This document shows, one piece after another, positions 1-10,078 of a DNA stretch of 58,646 bases; position 1 is the first letter of the stretch, and each line of letters opens with the position of its first letter. The DNA is from Suillus spraguei (Eukaryota > Basidiomycota > Agaricomycetes > Boletales > Suillaceae). A program made the position numbers and the translations under genes. Location: the NCBI GenBank assembly GCA_016800925.1, contig JABCPU010000406.1, positions 1 to 58,646 on the forward strand. Reading direction: 5' to 3'. The notes beneath the pieces are model-generated. The model saw only the letters and a program-made list of their open reading frames with translations, was not told the DNA's origin and ran no database searches.

Positions 1-336
1 AACACTACGTGAGCTTTGATTTCATTCAATCTCTCCACTTGTTTAGGGCTGATATTGAATGGGCGACAGGCGTTTGTTACGTCTCTAAGTTAGTCAAGTT
101 CTGTTTCTTGTTGCATGAGACTGATTGACTTTTTGTGCACAGCACAGAAGCCAGTGCAGAGTTATCAAGAGCTGCTCAAGAGTGTGAGGGACAATTTGAA
201 GTAGAATTATCAGCAGAAACTGCAACTGTAGAGCTTGCATCCTATTGTGAGTGCTTGATGGTGGTTGTGGTGCTGGATTTGGAATAACTCTGTTTTCTTT
301 TCTTTTTAGGATACTAGTCTATGCTTTATCATCTAG
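1..336 (+). pseudogene. metacaspase C-terminal remnant
   Basis: Two exons are readable. The first (about 145-246) encodes a stretch reading QKPVQSYQELLKSVRDNL, followed by two in-frame TAG codons and then SLHPI. After a GT...AG intron (247-309), the last exon (310-336) encodes DTSLCFII and a stop. The order 'YQELL...QKxQLSxxHPIDTxLxFI' is what I know as the extreme C-terminus of fungal metacaspases (caspase-like cysteine peptidases). The two nonsense codons make this a pseudogene. The catalytic His and Cys would lie upstream of the window and cannot be seen. Sequence 1-140 may hold part of the preceding exon, but I could not fix its frame. An XRN1 fragment starts about 85 bp further on, in opposite orientation. 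Confidence 0.7.
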
Positions 337-355
337 CGTGAGCATGAGCGCAGTA

Positions 356-421
356 TATCTGTTGGAGTCAAACATCTATACCCCCATAGATGTTTGAATA
401 GATGTTTGACTCCAACAGATA
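356..421. repeat. minimal palindromic MITE derivative
   Basis: A nearly perfect palindrome: the 21-mer at 359-379, beginning CTGTTGGAGTCAAACATCTA, is repeated as its exact reverse complement at 398-418, with an 18-bp centre containing CCCCCATAG. The arm resembles the terminal repeat of the 142-bp MITE at 5392-5533 (TTGGAG.GAAACATCTAT). It is probably two TIRs with almost no interior. It sits exactly at the 3' end of the XRN1 copy 1 homology. Confidence 0.75.
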
Positions 422-3216
422 GAAGTGTTCCACTTACCTGTCCCCAAGTGTTGTACCAGACATAAATGGCACATCCCACACAACATCCATCGACTTTGTA
501 TTCAACCCAACGACAACACCCTTTGCAGACAATGGAACCCCACCTGAATCTTAAACCATAGTAACCCTGTCTCCCAAGGCAAAGTGCTGGTTCTGGAGTC
601 GATAGATAGTGTGCAATGGTTTTAGAACTGCGTGACAAGGGATATTCTTCACAATGGCTTTCTTGATTCCAGCTTTGGACCCAGCTTTGGACCTGTTCTT
701 CTTGACGTCATCAGCAACCTGTTCAATTTCTTTGACAGTACTCTAAAGACAGTTTTGAATGAAATGTGACTTGGGATAAATGATGATTCCATACCTTCGC
801 TAGGCTGTCCGAGAGTAGGGAAACTGGCTCAAGATCTTGGACTCCCTTTGATTTGAATCACAACCTTACTTCCTTGACCCCAGCATCAGCGTGAGAGTCA
901 AAGATGTCCGTAGTGCGAGCTATATATATCATCCTGGAGATGAGATGAAGGAATTGTCGGGCAAATCCAACAGCTTACCATCGCCCCCTTGGTCCAGAAT
1001 CGTGAAGATTCCTGGAAATTTATCCTACAAAGAACTGAGTTCCAATTCAGATGCAATTTGGACAGGACCAACCTTATATTCATGAATGAGCCTTCTCACT
1101 AAACTCCCAATAATGACCAACCTTCCGTGAGTAGTCAATAATTTTTAAGCCCTTGGCCTCTCAGTCCAATATTGTTCTTTTGATGATCGGAGGTGAGAAC
1201 CATGAAGCTTGACGTGATTTTGGAGAGTGCTCTGAGTGACATTCTGATTGTGGAAGCTGCTTTGAATGATGGCAAGTAGTGCTGTGAAACACGACTATCA
1301 ACAATAATCTTGAACTTGTTATTCTCCATTTTATCTGAAAGGAAGAACTACAAGATCATTTAGAAAGATAAATTGTGGTAGGGCATTGTGACATACTGCC
1401 AGAACAACAGACAAAGCGCTGTCAGTAGTTGAAGACACCTAGGCAGCCACACCATACGCATGTTCACCAAGGAAGAAAATGTTTGTTCCATCAGGAAATT
1501 CCTCTGACAGAGGTGGAGCATCCTTCTTGGGGAACCTGGGATCTTCGGATGCAACTTCTGAAATGACCATCTGGACAGCTTGTTCAAGTTCTTTTTCAGG
1601 TCCTTCGTAGTCTTTAACCAATGCGCCTGATTCTAAGTGTTTCAAACCTGCATGAATGTGCAAAGAGTGAACGACCATAAAGTACCAGCACACACCTTTT
1701 AGTGGATGGACATGCACCAGGACATTGACATCACTAGTGATCACTCCACATCTCTTCAAATATAGTGTCTCAAACCACTCAGCTTTTCCCTTCCAATGGC
1801 TCAAGCTCTTCTTGCAAGAAAGGCCAACTGATGAAAGTGTGTTTGCCAACCATTTCCTGGGCAATACCCTCTACCTTGCAGTTTTCATGAGGATTTTGTA
1901 TGTGAACTGCCATTGACTTGTTGCGGCTTTCGGAACCATGTACAATGACACCATGAAAGCCTAGTTGTGCTTTGTGGGGTAATGAATGTACCCACAAAGG
2001 GAATCCAGCGAGGGTGTTAAGACTGTACTCAAGGGTAGAGAGATCCGAAGGGCTTTGGCCTCAGTTCGTACACTGTGCCCCTTTCTCGAGTAATGCCCCT
2101 TATTTCAGGGAGGAGTTATTCGTCCGAAGACCCGGAAGGGGTTGCGTGACGGATCCGGGTGTCCGAAGGTGTCGGATATAATATGTCCGAAGGTAATTCG
2201 GAACGTAAGGAGAGGACAGAGATTAAGGCTAGTTTCGGAACGAGTTCCTAACTAGAAACTAACGGAGATGGACTATCCGAAGATAGAGTCGGAGGTATAG
2301 ACTATAGGAGTCAATCCTAAGTCTCGGAAGGTGACTTAAAGCGGAGAGTGGCTTAAGTCCGGAGGAGGCAGAATGAGTAGAATCTAAGATGATATTCGAA
2401 CTAAGGTTCTACGGAGATCTACAAGTGGTTTATATACAGTAAGTATCTAAGACGGATAATTAGCAAGTCCGGGACCGAGGGCTATGTACGAAGTGTAACG
2501 GAAGTCTATTAGTTATTGCACAGCGGATCAGTAAGCATGAATCGGAAATGAACACAGGAAACGGATCAGTAACACAGGACGGAAATATAAACAGCCGGAG
2601 TACCGGTAGTAGGAGAAATGACGAAAGGAGATAGACGCAGATGTTCACCAGGGAGTTAAGGTGCGAGAAGTGAGTACATTCGGAAGGGTGGTCCGGACAG
2701 GATCTGTGGACCGGACGGATATGGAAACGATCGGATCTGGACGGATATGATCGGATCTGAGATTAGAAGTATGGTATATGACAGAGGGCTTTTGCACCAA
2801 GGCATACACCTTCGCATAGTCCAGGGATGAGATGGAGTCCATCAAGAGTTGGTAGGTCGAAGGATTCCATCTTACATGTACATCAATATATAGGAGGGAA
2901 GAAATCTGGTAATGATGAAGGATAGACTGTGGACTCTCCAGGACTGAAGATAAATTTGGTACCAGTTCCAAACCCATTGCGGCGGCGTTCCTCTGGGGTC
3001 AACCTATGTTCTCGAGCTGTACACATGGGACGATGATGAACTACAACCAAAAAGCAGAATTTACTACTCACATTTCATTGCTCATAACAGCCACTGCTCA
3101 TCAATAAAGGGAATCTTAATGATTGCTTCCCATTCTTGCTTCTTTCCATTTAAGTCTTGCTCAAATTCAAGAGGGTAAAAGTCCAATATCAGTGAATTTG
3201 GATTGTACATTAGGTC
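422..3216 (-). pseudogene. XRN1: XRN1 5'-3' exoribonuclease fragment, copy 1 (decayed)
   Basis: Reads on the minus strand from 3216 down to 422 and aligns along its length with the better copies at 10.6-13.6 kb and 41.1-44.2 kb. Recognisable blocks are REHRLTPEERRRNGFGTGTK (about 3000-2950), HIHAGLKHLESGALVKDYEG (about 1670-1610) and FPDGTNIFFLGEHAYGVAA (about 1500-1440), all from the middle and C-terminal part of Xrn1, the cytoplasmic 5'-3' mRNA exonuclease. The N-terminal nuclease domain is absent. Compared with the other copies it lacks the first kilobase of the fragment, lacks about 105 bp near 1805, is interrupted by a 769-bp LTR at 2015-2783, and shows many CG-to-TG or CG-to-CA changes. 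It is the oldest-looking of the three copies and cannot encode a functional enzyme. Confidence 0.9.
2015..2783. mobile_element. solo LTR inserted in XRN1 copy 1
   Basis: Comparison with XRN1 copy 3 (about 42,750) shows a 769-bp insertion after 'ccagcgaggg'. It starts TGTTAAGACTG and ends GGTATATGACA (TG...CA), and the 5-bp GAGGG is duplicated at 2010-2014 and 2784-2788. TG/CA ends plus a 5-bp target duplication and no coding capacity fit a solo LTR left by recombination of a retrotransposon. It differs from the LTR of the Gypsy element at 51.3 kb in length and sequence. Orientation was not determined. Confidence 0.85.
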
Positions 3217-3267
3217 CTATGGTGTACAGTCTTTCATCCACACCCCTGTAGTCATCCTAGTATGACA
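3217..3267. repeat. 51-bp TIR (right type) of the XRN1-carrying element, copy 1
   Basis: Starts CTATGGTGTACAGTCTTTC and ends CCTAGTATGACA, followed by TA at 3268-3269. It is the same sequence as the TIRs at 10,506 and 13,638 with a few substitutions. In the orientation of the captured gene it abuts the XRN1 exon GACCTAATG directly. Confidence 0.85.
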
Positions 3268-3269
3268 TA

Positions 3270-3938
3270 GATGCACTCAAAAACTTTCGGCTTCACCAAG
3301 AAGGGCTTATTGCCCGCATTCACAAACTTGTACGCAGTGTGACCATGGGCGAGTTTGCTGATACCTACAATGGTGATCGGACAACTTGGATGAGTGAAAG
3401 ACTTATTGATTTCTAAGTCGTTTCAACAGCCATCGGTAGCTTATAAGGTACCTCTTTGCTCCCATTCAAAGGCTGTTCTGACACCTTCTCGATCCACTAT
3501 CATGCTCTCTTGTCAATTTATCATGGGTGTCCTTGAAAAATTACCTGCTCATTCAAGTTGATAACTCCGAAGGTGCAGACAAGAAGGTACATTGCTAGGT
3601 TATCTTCTATAAGATTGCTGTCATTCATGTTTGATGGCAGTTCTACAACCCCCATGTCTGGGTTTGTGAGGGCAAGAAAATGCTCTCGGCGCAGGTCAAG
3701 GAGGCTTGCAGTGACCTCGGCAATGTTAGTGAGTGTCACATTGAGTTTAATTGTTTATCAGTTATTGACTTGATCATGGTCTTAGACCGTCTGTCAAGAA
3801 AGTGCCTGGATAACTTAGAAACAAGGTTTGAGGACTTATTACGTGCCATGTAGTGTTTTTGCACATGCCTTGAAATCCGAAAGCAACCATACTCTTAAAT
3901 TCTGTCAAACAGTGGTTCATAGATGTGCTGGATGTCTA
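3270..3938 (-). other. unrecognised open segments between two TIRs
   Basis: The stretch lies between a right-type TIR (3217-3267) and a left-type TIR (3939-3989). On the minus strand there is an open segment at 3521-3739 (72 codons from an ATG). A second at about 3420-3270 reads roughly FTHPSCPITIVGISKLAHG and continues to the TIR. They look like exon pieces of a captured gene, but I do not recognise the protein. I see no complete gene here. Confidence 0.3.
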
Positions 3939-3989
3939 TGTCATACTAGGACGACTACAGGGGCATGGACGAAAGACCGTACACCATAG
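3939..3989. repeat. orphan TIR (left type) of the XRN1-element family
   Basis: Starts TGTCATACTAGGACGACTAC and ends CCGTACACCATAG. It matches the left TIR at 10,506-10,556 with two or three differences and is preceded by TA (3937-3938). No matching right-type end follows within a few kilobases, so its partner is either lost or one of the distant right-type ends. Confidence 0.8.
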
Positions 3990-4025
3990 ATATGGCTTCA
4001 TAGATAGGAAACTAGATGAGGTAAT

Positions 4026-4625
4026 AATATAGTCCCATGCAGAACCATTCATATTTGGTGCAATGATATATCTCTTACCTACGGCACATATATATATGGT
4101 CCTATACAGGCTCACATAGTCCCATTAAGGTCCAGTTCCATTTGATACCATGATATATCTTTTACCTGTAGCGCATATATATATGGTCCTATGGGGGCTC
4201 ACATAGTCCCATTGAGGTCCAGTGCCATTTTATACCATGATATATCTTTTACCTGCAGTGCATATATATATGGTCCTATGGGGGCTCACATAGTCCCATC
4301 AAGGTCCAGTGCTATTTAGACCATGATATATCTCTTACCTGCAGCACATATAAATATGGTTCTATATGAGGTCACATAGTCCCATTGAGGTCCAGTGCCA
4401 TTTGGTACCATGATATATCTCTTGCCTGCAGTGCATATAAATATAAATATGGTCCTATATGAGGTGATATAGTCCCATCCAGGACCAGTCCTATCTGGCA
4501 CACTGATGTATTGTGCAGTGCATATATGTTTCGTCCTATATGAGGTGATATAGTCTCATCCAGGACCAGTCCTACCTGGCACAAGATATCTGTTACCTTC
4601 AGTGCATATAGATATAGCTCTATAT
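4026..4625. repeat. tandem array, about 7 units of 80-93 bp
   Basis: Repeated blocks each run 'atagtcccat..aggtccagt..catgatatatctcttacctgcagtgcatatatatatggtcctat..gggctcac'. Unit starts are near 4028, 4119, 4206, 4292, 4378, 4466 and 4550. Units differ by small indels in the TA run. No coding role is visible. The array begins about 40 bp inside the orphan TIR at 3939, so it may be the interior of a non-autonomous element. Confidence 0.85.
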
Positions 4626-4692
4626 CAACAGTGACTCTATATAACTCTACACCAAAAAATGAGAACCCAACCTGAACCCAAACCCAACCCAC

Positions 4693-5256
4693 TTACAAAA
4701 ACCCTCTAAAAATAAGTTTGAGTATGGGGTGATCAGTGGCTCTTCCTGCAGGAGGGAAGGATAGAAAGTGGAAGTAGAAGTTGTCATTGGCATCTTCAAA
4801 TACAAATGGCTCCCACTTGGGTTGTGATACATCGCTGACAGCTGACAAAAAATTCAAATGATTGAGTAGCATCTCCACAATGCGATGCTGCACCTGCCAT
4901 GAATCTGGACGAGCCAGAAAAAATTGGGGCAGAATATGAGGAACAAGGCTGGAATCAGCTCTCTGCAAGGAGAAGCATAGACCAAGTGCGGATAGTGATT
5001 GTGACAGCAAGATGTCTGGAAGGGGTGGGGTGCAACTCCACATTGCGATAAGCCCGCTTTGAGATAGGATACCGGCAGGTACATTCTCGTCTACGTAATG
5101 ACCGAGAACATGTACTTCAAGGTCCAAAGGATATGTGGGTAATCTGGATACAGGTACCACAGTGTCGTCAATCAGTACATCTGTGCTTGTTCCAGTAGTA
5201 GTTGAGAAGGATGTGTATATGGATGTGTTTCCATCAGTGACTCTGAGTATAGTCAT
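4693..5256 (-). CDS. hypothetical protein, 187 aa
   Basis: An uninterrupted reading frame from ATG at 5256 to a stop at 4693. The product is mixed hydrophobic/polar with no obvious signal peptide, zinc motif or repeat. I do not recognise the family. Its length in an AT-rich, stop-rich neighbourhood argues for real or recently lost coding function, but an exon of a larger broken gene is equally possible. It lies between the tandem array and a small MITE. No promoter or splice evidence decides the start. Confidence 0.35.
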   Translation of the reverse strand: MTILRVTDGNTSIYTSFSTTTGTSTDVLIDDTVVPVSRLPTYPLDLEVHVLGHYVDENVPAGILSQSGLIAMWSCTPPLPDILLSQSLSALGLCFSLQRADSSLVPHILPQFFLARPDSWQVQHRIVEMLLNHLNFLSAVSDVSQPKWEPFVFEDANDNFYFHFLSFPPAGRATDHPILKLIFRGFL

Positions 5257-5391
5257 GTCTTTGACTATGCCCAGACTGAGACCCGCAGATAGTGATCCAA
5301 AGTCATGATTCGGTCCAAATAGAGTACCTTTTCTGATGCCAACACCAAATGTTAATATCCTACCTCCAGACTCAATATATTTACAGACAGC

Positions 5392-5533
5392 CTACCTATT
5401 GGAGTGAAACATCTATGGGGGCATAGATATTCCCTATAATCAGGTTAGGTACATGGATGTGATTTCTGCATGCAGGTAAAGTTCTTTTAAGGAACATTTA
5501 TGCCCCCATAGACATTCAACTCACAATAGGTAG
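5392..5533. mobile_element. 142-bp MITE
   Basis: Ends are imperfect inverted repeats of about 34 bp: the left begins CTACCTATTGGAG and runs to CTATGGGGGCATA; the right is TATGCCCCCATAGA through CAATAGGTAG. The interior has no coding capacity. The TIR is related to the palindrome arm at 356-421. Confidence 0.75.
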
Positions 5534-5573
5534 TGTTGCATTGGGACATGATATGAACTAAGCGGCTGCTCAG

Positions 5574-5813
5574 ATGGTGCACAGTGGACACACTGATCCA
5601 GTTACCTCAGTCACATTCTCGCCAGATGGCACTCGCATCATTGCTGGTTCAAGCAATAGGACTATTTGGCTGTGGGATGCTGTGATGGGGCAGCCAGTCA
5701 GTGAGCCCTTGTGGGGGCACACTTATTCAGTTAACTCAGTCTCGTTCTCACTGGATGGCACTTGCATTGTCACTGGTTCTTGCAATAACACTGTTTGGCT
5801 GTAGGATGTAGGT
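5574..5813 (+). pseudogene. WD40-repeat fragment
   Basis: Encodes about two WD40 units: 'GHTDPVTSVTFSPDGTRIIA' followed by NRTIWLWD, then 'GHTYSVNSVSFSLDGTCIVT' followed by NNTVWL, where the expected WD is interrupted by TAG (WL-stop-D). WD40 repeats form beta-propellers. In these fungi such repeats are usually the C-terminal half of large NACHT-WD40 proteins. No upstream NTPase is present, because a MITE ends about 40 bp before. It is a broken scrap rather than a gene. Confidence 0.8.
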
Positions 5814-6660
5814 GTGAGGCATGTTGGAGTCCGACGCACCAAAGAGAGAAGAGAAGAGAATGGCTGAAGAATCAAAGAAGCAAGGCACGAGGGGGAGAAG
5901 CTGAGGAATGTGGTTCAAGCGCAAGCCATAATAGGCCAGTGGGATGCAGCGCACTGACATCGCCGAGCCTCTACAATATATGTCAATGAGTTATGTCTAA
6001 ATTTTTGTTTCTGTTTCACTTACTATAAAGTCCAGCGCCGTAGCATAGAAACATCTCAGTTCTTCGAGAGAGACTGAGATGTGAGTCTACATCAGTAAAT
6101 CCCAAACCTTACACAGACTTTGGCTTTTTCCACAGATTCTCACAGTTGTCACAGATGGCACAGAATCCCAGGCCCCAGAGCCTCAGAGTCACAGAATCTC
6201 ACAGTAAACCACAGACTCATAAAATCATCAGCATTCCAGAGCCACAGTGACACAGAAATCACAGAATGTATCACAAAAATTTCACTAAGTCTTTTTCTTT
6301 AGTTAAGCATCAACACTAAGCCTTACTATCAACAAAACTTGCATCAAGTATTTTTCTTTAGTTCAACTTCAAATACTAAACCTTAGTATACACCAAAGCT
6401 TATTAAAATTCATTATTAAGACAAAAAGTGCTAAATCTATTGACTGAAACTTGTTGAAATTCGCAATTTTTGCCCTTTGTGCTGAAGCTCTAACTTTTTC
6501 CAGTCAAAAATATGTTACAATAAGGTTTTGTTTTCCTGGAGGTTTAAATAAGGGCAGCTTATCATGAGATTTGAAGTTACAATGAGGTTTGATGATACAT
6601 TTTAACTTGGTGATAATATTGTAGTTTGAGCATCATTGGTATATATGTTATTGTGAGCAG
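5814..6660. other. non-coding stretch with CACAG-rich tract and a hairpin
   Basis: No gene seen. At 6051-6082 'acatctcagt...actgagatgt' forms a perfect 10-bp stem. Its 22-bp inner part (6059-6080) is repeated exactly at 7014-7035. From about 6110 to 6290 the motif CACAG recurs at 8-20 bp spacing (for example cacagattctcacagttgtc), a degenerate simple repeat. The remainder is AT-rich. Confidence 0.5.
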
Positions 6661-6800
6661 TAAAGAAACCACACTATGGTGTGATGGTAAGTATGTGTTG
6701 AAGTTGTTGCTGACCTTCATGAGGCCTCAAGTTCAATTCCTGTCATTGGCACTTAAAAGTGTGAAAAGTGCGAATTTTTATTTATTTATTTACTAGACAA
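6661..6800 (+). mobile_element. possible tRNA-derived SINE
   Basis: A box A-like TGGTGTGATGG (6677-6687) is followed 53 bp later by a box B-like AGTTCAATTCC (6730-6740), the spacing and sequences of an RNA polymerase III internal promoter. Downstream is a short body and a TTTATTTATTTATTTA tract (about 6777-6792). The putative T stem pairs poorly, so it is not a functional tRNA. A decayed SINE head is the best reading, but chance resemblance is possible. Confidence 0.35.
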
Positions 6801-7747
6801 TGCTGTGGAACTGTGAGGTCTGTGGCACTGGCAGCTATCACACTGGGATGTTTTGCCCAGAGGGGACCAAGCTGTGGCTCTGTGAGACTGTGCAGTGTAC
6901 AGAGCTGCACAGAACATTCGGATTTACTGATGTATAGATTCTTGTACCGTCAGCGTTAACTGACGAAAGCAATAGCGTACCTTGTTCTTATAGGTATTAC
7001 GCGTGTTAATAGAGTTCTTCGAGAGAGACTGAGATCGTACCTTGTTCTTATAGACCCTTCTCCCGCCCTCGTTAGCCTCTTATCGCAAGAAGGCAGCCAT
7101 CGCAGCAGTGTGCCATGTCAAATCCTTCACCATTGTCAGATGACACTTGGGACAATCACTCCATTTCCTTCTCATCCAACTCCATCCACACACTGTGCCA
7201 CCTTCTGAGTTAATGGAGGGAGCATCTGATGACGACCGCAGTTCGACCCCCTTTGTCCTGAATGTTGACAGTGGATGGATGGTAGGGCCCAAATGTCGGG
7301 TGTTACTCTGGGTACCACCTGCTTTTCGACATTTATGTTGGAGCCCTGGAACTATATAAGTGATACCCAGATGTCCCGAGCTTGATTTGAGCCGGATGAC
7401 ACATGGACAACGCTGGCAAAAGTGCCGAGAAGGACGAGTCTCAACAATCTTTCCATTCCTCGCACTTACTCAAATGATTCAAATCAACACTATATATCAA
7501 CAGTATTTGAATATTTCTGGCGTGAACTAGTAGTATCAGTTCGTCACCGTCAAGCCGTTTATTGCCTTCAAAACTTATATGAACGATCTTGCGGTTGCAC
7601 GTCATAAGCGTTCGTAAGTTCCGTAATGCGTTTAAGCTAAGCGTTAATTTCAGTGGTTTTGCAGATGCGGCTACTGCCTGTGTGCCCGAGGTTCACCTTT
7701 ATAAGAGGTCCCGCGTTCACTGGCAGCTCAGGTTGCATTAAGCACCC
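6801..7747. other. no gene recognised
   Basis: Short reading frames on both strands show no family resemblance. Two direct repeats are present: CGTACCTTGTTCTTATAG near 6977 and again near 7036, and the 22-bp copy at 7014-7035 of the sequence at 6059-6080. The last 200 bp are the upstream region of the F-box gene. Confidence 0.4.
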
Positions 7748-8791
7748 ATGTCCATGCACAGCTTACCAGTAGAGCTTCTCGACGGCGTCGTGCAGTATCT
7801 TCCTTACTCTTCTCTCGCTGCTCTTGCTCAAACGTGCTCCACTCTCTGTCCAGTGGCACAGCGCGTCCTCTACTGCAATGTATTGGCTTCTGCCTGGTCG
7901 CAAAACTTGTGTGTCATTGACACTCTTGCGAAGAAACCACATGTCGCGCGTTTCGTGCGGTCCTTTTACATCGCCATAGATTCACCTGCTGCCGTCTTCT
8001 TTACCTATTATCACCAACTCGCTAAAGCTATTCTTAATATGTCAGAGTTGACCTCTCTTACTCTCTACGTGGATTCGAGTGTGAGCTGGGTGTTGAAGGA
8101 AGCGTCTAAATGTATCCACTTCCTGCATTTGCTTCACTTCACCTCTTCCTTTTCTTTCGATGAAAACGTCGCCCGGTTCCTTGATAGGACACCATCGCTT
8201 CTCGAGCTTCAAGTGGATTCTATCCCTACCATGTTCACATGCAATTCTTCACTCCCATACCCTGCTCCAACTTCCATTCCCCAACTGGAGCAATTCATTG
8301 GCTCACCCCGGACAGCGAAATTCATTGTTCCCGGCCGTCCGGTGAGGAGCATTCATCTAAACGGAGGAAGTCTTATGGAGGATGATATTCCTCTGCTTGC
8401 CCGCTCAACTGTCCCTGTAGTCGCTCTGGAGATCATTACAAATGTACCTCCTGTGCCCTTCTTGGAAACACTGTACAAGCATGTACCTCACTTGGTCTAT
8501 TTGCGGGTGATGTCAACCAAGGACATTTTCGTTCCTCCCACTGTCGTAAGTTATCATGGCTTTTCACTTGTAGCGCCAGGGACATTGATTTTTGTGATAC
8601 AGGAATTCTATGAGCAGGTAGCCAGTGCTCTGACGTCTTTCACAGAACTCAACGCATTTGAACTTTTCGGGATGCACTGGGGAAAGAAAAATGACGGCAC
8701 AAAGAGGGTTTGGCAATCAGCGCCCCTTCAAACCAGGAACTATCCTGAGGATGACCTGCTTTTTGACTCGGATATCTTCTTTGCATATTGA
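7748..8791 (+). CDS. F-box protein
   Basis: The N-terminus, MHSLPVELLDGVVQYLPYSS followed by LAALAQTCSTLCPVAQRVLY (residues about 3-43), has the LP.E....I..L......L..L...C......L pattern of an F-box. That domain binds Skp1 and recruits substrates to SCF ubiquitin ligases. The remainder resembles the divergent leucine-rich C-terminal regions of Agaricomycete F-box proteins. An intron at 8546-8602 (GTAAGT...ATACAG, 57 nt) has no stop and keeps frame, so a straight translation of 347 aa runs through it; spliced, the protein is about 328 aa. The 3' part including this intron is duplicated in inverse orientation at 26,093-26,600. The frame looks intact. Confidence 0.8.
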   Translation: MSMHSLPVELLDGVVQYLPYSSLAALAQTCSTLCPVAQRVLYCNVLASAWSQNLCVIDTLAKKPHVARFVRSFYIAIDSPAAVFFTYYHQLAKAILNMSELTSLTLYVDSSVSWVLKEASKCIHFLHLLHFTSSFSFDENVARFLDRTPSLLELQVDSIPTMFTCNSSLPYPAPTSIPQLEQFIGSPRTAKFIVPGRPVRSIHLNGGSLMEDDIPLLARSTVPVVALEIITNVPPVPFLETLYKHVPHLVYLRVMSTKDIFVPPTVVSYHGFSLVAPGTLIFVIQEFYEQVASALTSFTELNAFELFGMHWGKKNDGTKRVWQSAPLQTRNYPEDDLLFDSDIFFAY

Positions 8792-9103
8792 TCTGACTTA
8801 GACACATACTCTCAAAGTATGATCTTCCAGGTAATCATATTGATTAGTGCAGTATACTCATCTCCATCACCCCAAAATCAATTCACATACAGTCGACTTG
8901 TTCATAATGTATACATTAGTAGTGTATAAGCAACTGTAGCCGTTCAAGTAATACAGAACTGGTAACAACTGTCTGCTCGGCAATAAATCACGTTGACATT
9001 GAACGATTATCAGAATTTCGCCTCTGCCGCACACTTGTCACCTCGAATTTTCCCGTAGTTGGTATTCTTTCAAAGTCAGGTCCATGATTTCCTGCTAGAC
9101 ACG
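8792..9103. other. intergenic, nothing recognised
   Basis: AT-rich spacer between the F-box gene and the next gene, without repeats or open frames of note. Confidence 0.5.
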
Positions 9104-10078
9104 ATGTCTTCTGCAAGTGGCCTACGACAACCCAAAGAAGCGAACAAAGGGAAAAATGGGTTTCGCGAGTGACACATCCCTCTCCATTCTGCTAACCCAG
9201 ACGACTTGGCCATTAGCAGGCACCACTTCGCTCAGTACATCCAAGGGGTCTTATAATGGTCCTTCGTAAGTGCTCTTCTTCGCTGTATCTTGGCTTAGGT
9301 CGTCGAGCTTCTACAGGTTGAAGGAACTCAAAGCCACTCCGAACACTGCACCGGTAGAGACGCTAGCAATTGTCGAAGACAAGATAACGGAGCTGAGGAG
9401 GCAGCATCAAGAAGATATCCTACTTCTCACTGCATGCCAGGCTGCAGAATACCGCCAAGAAGTCCTTAGCAGGTATAACCGCATCGATGATTCAATAATG
9501 GGAGTAGATACTGAAGACTTGATCCAGGTTGATTATCTCGCTGCCATTAATGTACGTCTTTGTTTGTTTGCAACTTTGGACGAGTCTGACAATGTTCTAA
9601 AGGAGCTGCATAACGATGCACGACCTATGAAGCGCTTCCAGCACGATATGGACGACGCGTTGTCTCAGATCCGCTACAACTACCTCAAATCCCTCCTCCC
9701 GCTCCTTACTCAGCGCAACACATTGAAATCGCAAGAAACTCGCATTCGGAGACAGCATGACATGCAGTTCCCGCGGAGTATTGAAGATTATCACAATATC
9801 CCAGAACGCAACATTCAGCTGCAGATTGCACTGTTCCTCCAGCGCTCGACTTCTGAGCAGGAGAAGATGATGAGTGATTATGGTTGGGTGTGGAAAATGG
9901 TAACTCCACTAATCTCAGCGTTCAAGACAAATGTAAGCTATATTCCAAAGTCAAGAACGTTAATGCTGATGTTAATTTGCAGGAAGGGTTCAAGAACGAG
10001 ATATCGGAATCAGTCAAAGATGCGCAAGCTTCGGACCCTCGACGTCGGCCAACAGCGACCCCCGGGTGGCAGCCGTAG
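9104..10078 (+). CDS. hypothetical multi-exon protein
   Basis: The main exon is open from about 9300 to 9932. It is charged and helical, with segments such as EDKITELRRQHQEDILLL, suggestive of coiled coil. An intron at about 9933-9982 (GTAAGC...TTGCAG) joins it to a short last exon ending TATPGWQP and a stop at 10,078. Upstream, a GTAAGT...CTTAG intron near 9266-9298 and an exon with ACTTGGCCATTAGCAGG precede it. The ATG at 9104 (MSSASGLRQPKEANKG) is the likely first exon, but its splice donor is unclear. I do not recognise the family. The last codons run into GGGTACGGGT-type repeats. Confidence 0.45.

Noticed and set aside
2015..2783. Solo LTR belonging to the Gypsy element at 51.3 kb
   Set aside because: Length (769 versus about 475 bp) and end sequences differ apart from the general TGTTA start.
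6661..6745. Functional tRNA gene
   Set aside because: A and B box-like motifs exist, but the T stem and acceptor stem do not pair acceptably.
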